From Rhexocercosporidium sp. MPI-PUGE-AT-0058 (lineage: Eukaryota > Ascomycota > Leotiomycetes > Helotiales), in contig JAGTJL010000026.1 of the NCBI GenBank assembly GCA_020746875.1, positions 558,001-622,000 of the forward strand: DNA of 64,000 nt. Reading direction: 5' to 3'. The notes below the pieces were generated by a model that had not been told where the DNA came from, ran no database searches, and saw only the letters and a list, made by a program, of their open reading frames with translations. Below, in pieces: positions 1-10,628 of this stretch. The position numbers and the translations under genes were made by a program. Each line of letters begins with the position of its first letter. Positions within the stretch are counted from its first letter, which is position 1.

Positions 1-1740
1 TGGAAGTCGGTTTTCGGGATTGAATCGTGACTCTTTGGTATCGATAGCGATAACTTCAACCATCTCTTCAATACGAAGTGGCCGAGCTGAATACACCAGC
101 CACTGGAGGATTCGAAATGCATCTTGTCGGTAGTCCTCATTAATGCTGAGTAATATACGAGCATAGGTTTCATCTAAGGTTTTCGGTAGAGACTTGAGTG
201 CTTTCCGTAGAGCGTCTACTTTCAAACATTTCCGTAGTACGTCTAGTTGACATACGACCCAACGAAACCTCGAAAGTCATGTTAGATGTTTCAAAGAATA
301 TCCAATGAGAAAGTTGCAACGTACATTCCTTGTGCACCTTCCATCAGAGTATCTTTAATTTCTCCTCGCACGTTAGCAGGCCACCGTTTTAGTTTTAGGT
401 CATTCTGGAGTCGTTCGGAAAGGTGGGTGCGAATATCATTATCAATAAGGGCGCTCTGGAGACAGATTTCGCTTGTGGTTAATGATTCGAGAGTTTCTTC
501 GATGTCTCGCTCCCTCCGACTTGTAGCAAGAACGTGCAGTTTTGCTGCACCCCAGGATGTAAGGTTCTCTAACAGAAGCAGGAGTTCTTCCCTTTCTTTA
601 CATTTATCCAAAGCATTAAGAATAATGAACGTCTCCTCATATTCATCCAACATATGCTGTAAGGCAACCGTAAGGGCGTCTTGCGTAGGCTGCTGCTTCC
701 CATCCTGACAGCGAGAAAAGAGCGATTCTAGACAAGCAAGGGCTTTCGCCGACTGCCAAGCTAACTGCTCGATTAGCGAATGCGTAAATTTGTCGTTCCT
801 CTGCTTCTCGGAATCGTTGAAGTCAAAGTAGAAATAGGCGATTGCCACGGTAGGGTTAGACTTGTATTGAGACTTGACTTCTTCTAGTACTGTAGAACTG
901 CGAGTATAATTAATAAATTTCCAATTAAGTATCTGGGTGGAGTCATTACTAAAGGACACTTTTCCCGCAGCCAGCTAAAATATTTTGGTTAGCTATTAGT
1001 AGCGTAGCTTAGGTGATTACTTACGAATGCCATAAAGCCAGAGAAAAGATCTAGAAGTTATCTTCTATTCCTGAAACTCGTCGCTCTTCAGAAACCATTC
1101 CCTTGTAGTTGCTTGACGTGCTTTGCAAGCAGCGTTGTGGTTGGAGGACGGATCTGGCGATGATAGCCAGTGACGAATTTCCCGTTGCTTTTCACTAGCA
1201 GCCAGCATTCTCTGTTCAGTCTGCATAGTCGCTATATCATCTTTGATGGTGCGAGTAAAAGCGCTGATACCTGTTAGCTTAAATTACGCGACTATAACGA
1301 CTCAAAGCCTACAAATGGTCAGATGTCAACGCTAGGGTGAATGTCGTCTTATGGTCGTTGATGACTTGAAGGCGCTTGTCAATGTCCTTGCTTGAGAAGG
1401 GCTACTTCAACGCTCGTAGACCGAACCGCCTCATCTCACTCTCTCCTTTTCCAAGCTCTAGCCGCGCCACTAGTTGATTCAAGTCCCCCTTGCACTGCTG
1501 TACTGGCCCGTTATGCTGATTGAGACGGCTGAAGACTGATCTTTTAGATAAGCTCGGATCTTCAGCTAGATCTTTCACATCGGTCAGGACATCTTGAAGA
1601 GATGTTACACCGTCGCGGAGACGCTGAATATCTTTCCTGGCTTCCTTTACCGCCGAGATATATGTTTGACATAGTTCGAAGATCTTTGCAGAGATGTCGA
1701 TCACAGCAATAATACTTGCGGCTCCACTAAGGCCATCCAT
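1..1740 (-). pseudogene. NACHT NLR with HeLo-like N-terminus, copy 1, damaged and cut by window edge
   Basis: This is the 5' part of a fungal STAND/NLR immune-type receptor; its 3' part lies beyond position 1. The ATG is at 1740 and begins MDGLSGAASIIAV, typical of the fungal N-terminal domain of STAND proteins (HeLo-like). A NACHT module follows, with P-loop GCGKSVL built across an intron ending near 970 and a second intron inside the P-loop region. Aligned with the copy at 12368-14126, it carries a TGG-to-TAG stop at 1402-1404. Its Walker B reads LNALDK where copy 2 has LDALDE, so two acidic residues are lost. All three changes are TpG-to-TpA, as RIP produces. A 24-nt in-frame deletion near 1230 also separates the copies. 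The receptor is very likely non-functional. Confidence 0.85.
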
Positions 1741-2373
1741 TTCGAGGGCTGAGGTGTTGGGTCGAAGGACTCCTAAGAATCAGTCAGGCGAGCCTTACGG
1801 GAACGAGTGCCTACTGCCGGTACCTACTTGTCTTGCTCCGAACGCGGGGCTTGTTTCTGGCAATTAGTCCGTTCACGGTGTTGCTATGTCTTCAAGTCTA
1901 GTTGCAAGTAGTTCAAAAGGCTCGCAAATATCGTAATCAAAGTGAAGAAGGATTCAACTCGTAAGGTGTCGTTGATGATGTGGACGAGACTGGCGCTTCG
2001 GGTACCAACTTTTAGCGGGGCAACTAGGCTGATAGTGGAATAACGTCAAATATCACGTGCGTACTCCTTCCTATCTGGGAAAGTCTTGGTCGGTTTGCTG
2101 GTTGGCGCCGCCATGGCTCTTGCCGATGCGGTAGTTGCCCCTTTCACTTCGTTTCAGGGCAAGGAGTCTAGGTATGGAAGAAAGCAAAGATGTAGAAGAC
2201 CATATGACATATGAAATAGGTCTAGTACTTGTGGATGAATAGACAGATGCATAGAAGACCGAAAACATGTGATCATAACAATTTCATTGAATTGTCTCAT
2301 CAGCTAACCCTCAAAAAATACATTACAAAAGCGTTGAGCAAACTTGCACCATGAGTGTCAGATGACTTTTTGA
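1741..2373. repeat. Spacer of the duplicated block, resembling the sequence right of RepHel
   Basis: No gene is seen. The stretch matches about 14127-15040 in copy 2 with indels. Its part around 2080-2280 also resembles 10060-10240, the sequence just beyond the RepHel start: both contain a 'tttcgtttcag/tttccaag' block, then 'ctaggtatg', a 'catatgacatatgaaa'-like block and a 'cacctgat'-like block. Related spacer sequence therefore borders both the NLR and the RepHel units, as expected of shared element ends or tandem insertions. Exact termini were not found by eye. Confidence 0.5.
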
Positions 2374-3048
2374 CTATCTCCTTCTCTTACGTGGAGTGAT
2401 TGGGTCTCTCTTCTGGCTTGGCGAACCAGAAAGACCTGGTTGCAACTTCCACAGCTTTAACAATCTGAAAGTCGGCCCAGATCTGTCTTTGAAATTGTAA
2501 ACTCCAAACCAAACTTGGACCGCAACCTTGTCACCTGCCCCGAAAGCGGAAGCCGCCAAGGTTGGTCCATCATCTTCGTCAGTTGTGGAAGTTCCGTCGA
2601 ATCCATCAGGGAATGGGTCGCCGCTATTGAAAGAGTCGGACAAGAGCTCTGACTCAGGGACCTTGATCCTCAAAGGGCTCTTGACAGTATATCCTTCCCC
2701 ACAACGGGCGAGCAGGTCCTTCAAGGCATTCAATGTAGTATCCTCTACTACTAATTGAATAGAGAATTCCGGCTTTTCTGGGCTAAAATGATTCTCCGCT
2801 GTCTTGAGACTGAGAAAAGAACCAATCTCGCCTACAAGAATCATGCCAAACTTTGTATGTGGATTGTGATCATTGTATTCTTCTTCGGGGTCGTTACGTG
2901 AGAGCCATTTCATTGTGGAACCTTGGATAAGGTCCCAGCTAAGTTGCGGGCCTAGTTCTGCAATGTTTTCCACAAATATCTCTTGGTCGCGAAAGTATTT
3001 TATGTTCGGCACTCGGCTGAACATCGATTGAGGAGGAGGGGTTTGCAT
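2374..3048 (-). CDS. Unknown 224-residue protein next to Helitron RepHel, possible OB-fold
   Basis: This is an uninterrupted reading frame with ATG at 3048 (MQTPPPQSMFSRV) and a basic C-terminus (PRKRRR). I do not recognise the family. The body is mixed alpha/beta. An acidic linker (TSTTDEDDG) precedes a final GDKVAVQVWFGVYNF segment followed by FRLLKLWKL, which looks like the last strands of an OB-fold. Some Helitrons carry accessory single-strand-DNA-binding genes, so a ssDNA-binding helper is a possibility, but that is inference. The gene lies 590 bp downstream of the RepHel stop on the same strand. In copy 2 only its last codons remain, with a TAG, fused to the RepHel start. Intactness beside an intact RepHel suggests they move together. 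Confidence 0.6.
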   Translation of the reverse strand: MQTPPPQSMFSRVPNIKYFRDQEIFVENIAELGPQLSWDLIQGSTMKWLSRNDPEEEYNDHNPHTKFGMILVGEIGSFLSLKTAENHFSPEKPEFSIQLVVEDTTLNALKDLLARCGEGYTVKSPLRIKVPESELLSDSFNSGDPFPDGFDGTSTTDEDDGPTLAASAFGAGDKVAVQVWFGVYNFKDRSGPTFRLLKLWKLQPGLSGSPSQKRDPITPRKRRR

Positions 3049-3638
3049 TTGTTCCTTGAAGGACGAAGAAAGGTTGGGAGATGAGAGTGGGCTTGAAGAG
3101 CTACGGTCCAGCGTCTGGTTCGTAGTAGTGGGTGACTATACATCTCAGTGTAAGGGACCGAGCATATCTAGCAAGCACCTACCAAGTCTGCGTCGCCAGT
3201 CTCTTTCTCTAGGGATGCTTCGGGATCATCAGCATCCTCAGATGTCTCCCTAGCCCTCTTTCCTCGTCTGTCGCGTGTAACAATGGCCATCGTCAGAGGA
3301 AATAGGTTGACGAGAACTGGTTGTTTTTGACAATCCGGAGGATTTAGCAGTAGAAATCCTCTCTACGGCACTCCATCTAATAATCCCACCGATTCATCAG
3401 ATGACCCATAAGTTGATGTATTACGTTATAATTGGTAAAAATACAGGAATTCGGGAGGCAAATAGAGGGGCTTTAATTTTGTGAGGGGCTTTAACTTTGT
3501 TCGGGGCTTTTGACTTTCTTCAACTGTAGTAAGGTTTGTGTCGCGAGTCAGCGGCAGATGGCGCTACCAGCTCCAGTCACGCTGCGCTAGCACCATCTAA
3601 CAATGACGATTCTGGAGTTCCGAGGGCCATGTGAAATA
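3049..3638. repeat. Gap between small gene and RepHel with three 18-bp direct repeats
   Basis: No gene is seen. GGGGCTTT occurs at 3467, 3485 and 3503, an exact 18-bp period, in units of the form GAGGGGCTTTAACTTTGT. The array is about 420 bp upstream of the small gene's ATG and about 115 bp beyond the RepHel stop. It could be a promoter array or part of the element's internal control region. Confidence 0.6.
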
Positions 3639-6600
3639 TCAAGCAGCCCACGACCGAAGGGTGCTTTGCTCAATTCGTTCCAGCCGCGAAAGTTCAATTT
3701 GCAGATCTTTGTGAGGAGAAGCTTGAAGATCGGCAAGGGTAATAGGCTCGCGTAACCAGACGCCAGACAGTGACCTCAACCTTCCTAGCTGGACGTTGAT
3801 AGAGGTCCATTTTTTGTGCTCACTAAGACCACGCTGAGGAGGAAATTTCAGATCGATAATAAGGCTGTTGAAGGTACGGCCCTGACACTTGTAATCTGTA
3901 AATGCAAAGCCAAGAGTTAACGGAATTTGATACCGACGAAATGTAAGGTTTGAGAGCTCAGAGATTTCTCCTGTCATCTCGATTGGTAGAATCGGGACCA
4001 GCGTGGAAGGTATACTTGGGAACGACAGGTTATGTTTGTGAGTCGGGCGTACGAGGAGGCATAGGAGAGGGGAAGTGCAGAGGACGTATAGGTCGTCTAG
4101 CTCTATCCAGGTAGCTTTGAAAGAATCATCAGCTGAGATGGCAAGGGAAGGAGATACTCACGTAGTACATCGATATCTAAGATCGCCCTCTCTGCAGTCG
4201 CAGTCATACCATTGACTAAGCCCGAGCTAGTCATTGCATTGTGTAGCAGCATAACAGGCATCCCTTTAGTAAAAGCAAATAAACCAGGGCCTTTGAGCTT
4301 GCCCGCTTCCCCTACCCGGAACATCATCCTGACAAGGAGTGTGTGATCGATAGTAGCCGTATTTGGTGTGTCGTGCCGAGCAGGGAAGAGATATATCTTC
4401 TGTCCCGTCTTTTTAGCGAAGCTTTCAAGATGAGTGAGATTTACGTCCTCGCGAAGTTGATTCATCCGGATTACAGCCCGATCTGGCGGATGCTCTCCTC
4501 TTGCTTCTCTTGCAGCTACCGTCTGGGAATTCAAGACCGTTACGTCTTCTTCTGTCAAAGTTGCAGAGCGCGCTCTCTCTAAGATGGCTTGGAAAGGTAA
4601 GTCTTCTGCTTGTCGCATCTGCTCTGTGAGGATAACCACCTTATCGAATCGAGACCATATGGACTTTCCAGTTTGGAGCACTTGACTGTAGGACACGTCC
4701 TGTCTCCAGATTGCATGGCCGCCTACAGGAGTAAATTGATTGAAGTCTCCTAACAAGATTACAATAGGAAGGCCGCCAAAGACCGTTGCGCCCTCTCTAT
4801 TTGTGTCCCAAATGGCATTGCAGCGGTCGTCTAGTTGAACAAGGCTCTCAAGGCTGACCATACTGATCTCATCGATGATCAAGATCTTTTTGTGCGCAAG
4901 CCTCAACCTGGTTGCTGGTCGTACAGGTTGGTTGCCATACAAAACAAGGGCAGAGTGGTAAGTGGAGCCGCCAATATTGGCAGCTGCAGCTCCAGTGGAA
5001 GCTGTCAGGAGAACATCCTCTCGTTTTTCAATAATGGAGAGGCCAAGAAGAAAAGCCTTGATCAAGTATGTCTTGCCAACTCCACCGACGCCTCCGAGGT
5101 AGAGCAGGAATTGGTCTTTGACGGTACGAATCAGAATAGGATGTAAGCTCCGGTCGAATAAAGCGCGGACGATGAGCTGCTGCTTGCTATTAAGCTGGTG
5201 CTGGCTCTCGATCAAGGAAAGAACCGAGTCGACAGTAGGCGTAGCGCGAAATATAGCGCGTAGGGTGGGCAGTGAGGCTTTAGGAAGAGGCAAGAGGTGG
5301 AGGGAAGGGATCAGGCAGGCCGACTCGTCAGCTGTACATAGTGAGGCTGTGCTATCACAGATCTCAGCTTCAGATTCATGGCCCAAGGACGGCTGCAGTT
5401 CTTTGCCCCATGCCTTGACCATCGCACTGTCACAAAATTGCGAGCCAGTGTTAACTGGCCTCAGCAAGATTCGCAACCTGCTAGAGCCATGGCTCACATC
5501 ACCGCGGACATCTAGGGCCGCCTGGAGCAGATGATGTTGTGTAGGAAGAAGCGCCGAAAAGTCGAGGTCGATGTTAACCACTCTCTCGTCGTTGCAGGTA
5601 CTGTCATGTACGGTCTCCAAGTAGTCGTTGAACTCAATACCTCGCTCCTTCCGGTCCTTGTCCGCAGCTTCCTTACTCCGGCGCAATAGTAGAACGTTCT
5701 GAGACAGGTGTACCAGATACGAGGGCAGAGATTTAAGAACCAGTGTCCAGATGTAGGTATTCTTATATTCTGAGGCTCGAAGATCCCGAAGGCTGTCCTG
5801 TTGAAATTCCGAAGGGAGTCTGTTCCACGGATAGAATAACCCAAGTAAGGTCTCATCGATCTCATCTTGGGTTCTAGACGTGTTAGGCAGAACACTGTCA
5901 CCGGGGTCTTGAAGTCGGGTGAAGCTCCCGCATAGAGATGGCGTTACCAGAGCTTCGCTAGAATTCACCGAGACCTGGAGATGAGTTGCGTACTGTGGGT
6001 GTGTATTTTCGAATGGAAAGCACATGGAACGCCTAGCAGCGGCAGCAGAATTCTGTACATAGATCTGGGAGGCGTACTCGTAGAAACAGAGGCCTGCTAG
6101 TCTCTGACCACGTTTGCTGTAATTCTCGTACAACGAGGGCCGACGGCTCTCCGCGTCAAGTTCGGTATATTCTTCTGCCTCTGCTGTCTCGAATTTGGGG
6201 ACTGAATCCTCTAACAAGGCTACAAGGCTAGCTTGGAAAGCATTTTTCACTCTATAGAAGTTGATAGTGACAGATCTCCCTCCTCGTGGCATGTAGAATG
6301 AAGGTTGCTGGAGGAGGAAATGAGCTACTGCAGGAGCTCCCACCTCTGTATCTCTTGTAAACCTGTGGTATGCCTTCAATGCAAATTTCGCCATATCTAG
6401 AGGTTGAGGTGTCGGCAATCCAGCATCTGAAGCAGACTCTGCTTCCGCAACTTCCTGGGCCTTCTTCAGAACAGCCGCGGCAAGTACGAGCTGGCCACGG
6501 TCTGTCTGCGACTTTGTAGCATAGTTGGTCATGTAGTAGACAGCTGCAAGGACCTTGGGTGATGTAGGCGTGAAGTTAACGTCGTGGTTGCATCTGATTG

Positions 6601-9600
6601 CGGAAGCAATGACAGGGTTGTACCTGTTCACAAATTGATGATTGCGCCGCATCCGTATTGACCCCTCGGGTGTGACAAAAGACTCGGACACCAGGGGATG
6701 TGGAAACAGGAATCGGCAGATCTCAGGAAGAGCGCTTTGCGATCTCGGCTGCTGAGCTGCAAGTACTGGTTGGATATTGGCAGCAAGTCTTTCTTGCGCA
6801 TTATCTCTCCACAAACTCTCAAGGCGAGCCTTCATATCTTTCCTTTGGTACTTCGTGCAAGTATGAGAGTGGACGTGCATTTGAACCTTGGCAGCAACAT
6901 TGTTGGAGTCGATACCGAGCGCGTCGTTAAACTCTTCAGGGGTCATGCTGTCTGGGATACTGAAGGAAGCTGAGCCGGGAGGATCAGTTGCAGCAAATCG
7001 CTGACCGAGTGCAAGGTCGACTGTTTCCTTGATTATCGTTTGTATATAGGTGATGAGACGGTCCTTGAAATCAGTGTCGGTAAGTAGCCTCTGGGATAAG
7101 TCTGCAGCGCCAAAGTTTCCAGAAAGCCAGGCAAAGCCGTGAAGGTGCAGCATCATCCGGGTCGTTGATTCCACCACTCCGAAGTACGAAGAGACTGTGC
7201 CGAAGATACCTGCTTCTCGGGAAAGGCACTTGAAGAAGCAATCGAAAAAAGCGGTAATGATAGTGTGGAAGTACTGAGCTACAAGGCATGGGTTCTTCAA
7301 CGTTAGTTTAAGCAACCGCGCCTGGACGCCTGCGTCGCTCAGGTTCACATCTTCTCCAGCCAACTTGACAATGAAAACATTCCCAATATCGCGAGGATTA
7401 AGCGTGAACCAGATAAGCGGAATCCCTAAACGCCCTATCTTTCCGAAAATGAGATTGCGGAGTCTGATCTTTTCTCCATAGGACTCCGGGTTGAAGGACG
7501 ATATGATCCTCATGTTGTTGATTAAGGTATGAACCACTGGGTTCGAGATCTTTGTCTTGTTCCGGAATTGCATTGCAGCAGTTTGCAGCTCATCGCTTGT
7601 TAGCCTTGCCAGATCTGCGGTAGCTGTTGTCCAGTAACCCCTCTTAACCTGGAGGTAGTTTCCCAGAGAGGCTTGTCGGATGAGAATTAGGTCGTAAAGG
7701 TAGAACATGAAATTGTGGTGTTGGGAGAATCTAGGCCATCAGCGAATGTATGTAAAGTGGAGAGTGCTACACACAAGTGAGAATGGTGCAGCATAGTGTA
7801 CCTTGCAAAATCTTGAAGTGACACTTTTTGAGGTCGATTCCCATTCATGTCACCCAGATGGCCTCCAACACCGTAAGGAAACAGGGTGGGGAAGGCACTA
7901 GTAAAGTACGCAGGGTCAGTGAAGGAGTCGAGGAGCGGTAGTCCTGGGACACTCTTGTAAGCGACGTGTGGAATGACCGGATCTGCAGGACGCTCTATGC
8001 TAGAGCTTCCACAATCTCCCGGAGGTTGAGGAATCGAGGTTGCGTCTTACGCAGCAGTACATGTTAGACAGCCAATTATAGGACGAGAGGAAGTTGAACG
8101 TACCGCGAGGGCCCTCCGAGTCCTTGCTCTCGAGAACAGCTTGAAGACTAGCTAGCAGAGCGGTAGTGTTCTGTGGGTCTTGCCCGTGGAAGTCAGAGAA
8201 GAACGATCGGCTGATAATCGTGCCCGGCTCAGCATCTCCCACCTCCGCATCAAGCTCATTTTCAAACAAGCCCTGTTCCAATGAAGTTGCGTAGCCCTCC
8301 CGCTCGTCTTGGACAGTTGGGGTAGCCCTGCTCTCTAAAGCAAGGAAGGCATCTCGGATCTCCTGCGGGATATGGTCTTGCGGCCAGGAATCTAGTAGCT
8401 CATAGTCGATCGTTACTGATTGATACACAGGATTGTAAGCACAAAGCCATAATAAAGCCTGCAACACCTTGTTTTTGTTGACCGAGCAGAAGCGAGCAAG
8501 ATTCTCCTCTGACGGCGGAGCGTCCCTTTCCCAGCTCACTGTAATAGTTGTATGATCGTGTAGTCTCTTCGCTGGCAAGATGGAAAGGAGGTTGCTTGGG
8601 TCCTGCTTCACAGCAACAAGATGACCACGCGCCCCCCGGTAACTGATACCCCTCTGGGCGCCAGAAGTAAGCTTTAAGAAAGCGCCAATGACATGAGCAC
8701 GAGCGATGAAACATTCCTCGACAGTGTTGAGATCTCGAAGAGCAGCGGGGTAATCTTGGCAGAACAACCGATTCACGAAATTCCCGGCGGACCAAGGTGG
8801 GATTTTCCCCCTCGCGATACAAGAATCGCACGTCTGGCAAATGGACAGTCGGTTTTCGGTGACTGCGCAGGTATCCGGGCTTGTCTGGGAGGCTTGGAGG
8901 TAGTGTAGCAAGCGCTCGTCTTCAAGAGAGACAGAAGTAATACAATCTTCTCGGAATAGGCCTCCACAGATCCCACATGGGAGTCGCATAGAGGCGTGCG
9001 TGATGGCTCGCTGGTATGCTTTGAAACAAGACATTTGAATTCTCGGCGTAATAACCTCTGGGAAAGTGGACGAAACCTCTCCCATATACTCAAACTCTTG
9101 TTTAAGAAACGACGGGATCTCGCCGTCATAGGCCAGTCGCAACCGCCGAGGATTTGTTGTCCTAGAAATAATCTGGTTATTAGCATTCCTGGTCTACAAT
9201 AGGCAAGTATACCTCAAACGCCTGACTCTCCCAGCTACTAGCCCAAGATCAGAGCTGCCTGCGCTTTCACTTCTTATCCCAGCTCTCATCCCATTTCCGG
9301 TTCGTAAAATCTCCTGCTCGTATAGATGCCGACGGCGCGCTCTGCCCTCTGAACGCCAGAGTTCCCAGTCTTGCGCGACGACAGTGGCATCCCTATCATG
9401 GCTCGTCTCTTCTCTACGGGCCAACTCTAGACGTTCAGTCACCCGCCGTTGCTCAATCCGCTTAATAGAAGCTTCATCAAGCTTGCGCTGCTTTTCTTGA
9501 TCCCGAATCTGTTCGTCCAGGCTCCGCACCGCATACTTCTCTTTCTGGCTCAGAGGTGGACCGTGGGGTTTATGCTGTTGTGCTTGAAGTTCTAGCGCTC

Positions 9601-9814
9601 TGGCCCTCTCCTCTCGGGATTCTAGCCGCCTGGCCGCATTGTCGATCTCGCGCTGTCGTGCTCGGCGTTCCAAATCTCGAATCTTTTCCCTCTGGAGTTC
9701 AATCGCAGCTAACCGCTGCTGATTCGCTGCCTCCCATTGGGTAGTATCAGGAGCATGGGGGAATCGAGACTCGCGAGGAGCGACTAGGGACGGACGAGAA
9801 GAAGCCATTCCCAT
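3639..9814 (-). CDS. Helitron RepHel transposase-helicase, five exons, apparently intact
   Basis: Rolling-circle transposase plus PIF1-type helicase of a fungal Helitron. The ATG is at 9814. Four introns (9162-9212, 8046-8103, 7731-7774, 4115-4161) give 5,976 nt, exactly 1,991 codons plus stop. Domains in order: charged coiled coil (1-200); a cysteine-bearing region (CGIC near 263, CQTCDSC near 309) like the DUF6570 segment of these proteins; a Helitron-like N domain with the HUH motif MLHLHGFAW (HLH at 839-841); the two-tyrosine motif YYMTNYATK (1042-1050); a PIF1 helicase with Walker A GGVGGVGKT (1523-1531) and Walker B ILIIDEIS (about 1593); and the C-terminal motif TDYKCQGRTF after the last intron. 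Catalytic histidines, both tyrosines and the P-loop are present. The element is probably autonomous or was until recently. Confidence 0.93.
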
Positions 9815-10628
9815 GTCAAGCAGACAAAATGCAGACTGTCAACGTAGTCGACGACAGAAGAAGAAAGAAAATATTAGGTTAAGTGACGTCAGATGCGAGA
9901 GACACCTCATGCGGGGAAACAAAAGTCAAAACAGATAGTGCCACGGAAGAGGTCAATGCAAGCGGGACGGAAGCGAAAGTCAACAACCGATCTCCGCACG
10001 TGAGAGCGACCAGCTGACCACCCCCTTAAAAAAGCTCGGCTAAAATTTTTCGCCCCGCGGCCGCTGGTTGTCTTCGACAAGAGTGCTGGCCTGCAGCTCG
10101 CACGAAGCCTTCGTACCTTCATTTCCAAGAAGAGGGCTAGGTATGTAACAGAGCAAACGTTTAGAAGCCCACGTGACATACGAAACTGATCTAAGTAGCG
10201 TGTGACATAGATCACCTGATTACCCCTTCAAAAAAGTAGGCTAAGTTCTGCGTCGCGCCTCCGGAACCTTTCTTCTCTTAGCAGGCTAAGATTACGAAGG
10301 TTCGTTGCTCCACTGGTAGCGTGTGCTCCGCCGCTGACGCCCTGAAACCTGTCGTCCTTCCGAAAACAGCAGAAGAAATCTAGGGCTATTGCTTGATTAC
10401 AGGAGGATATGAGTGAGACCCGATGCAAAACAATATTGAAACAGTTAAAACGATAGAAAAGCGTGGTATTAAATGTAAGTCTGGAGAGAGTGTATAGTGA
10501 AGAAAGTTAAACGCTGACTCTAACCATGCCCCTGGACATGTGCAACGAATCATTCAGGCTGTGATCAATTTGTTAGTCGTGAAGTAGCCCTGGTCAGATA
10601 CTAATCACCTTTTCCAGTTTGCATCTTT
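9815..10628. repeat. Right subterminal region of Helitron copy 1 and junction with copy 2
   Basis: No gene is seen. From 9815 to about 10070 the sequence matches 15250-15530 of copy 2 (shared 'tctccgcacgtgagag' and 'aaaaagctcggcta' blocks). An imperfect hairpin, CTCTTAGCAGGCTAAGA, lies at about 10274 and is followed by TTACGAAGG. The same hairpin in perfect form occurs twice at the right end of copy 2. Terminal or subterminal hairpins are known from non-canonical fungal Helitrons, so this is probably close to an element boundary. From 10300 to 10628 nothing is recognisable. Confidence 0.55.
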
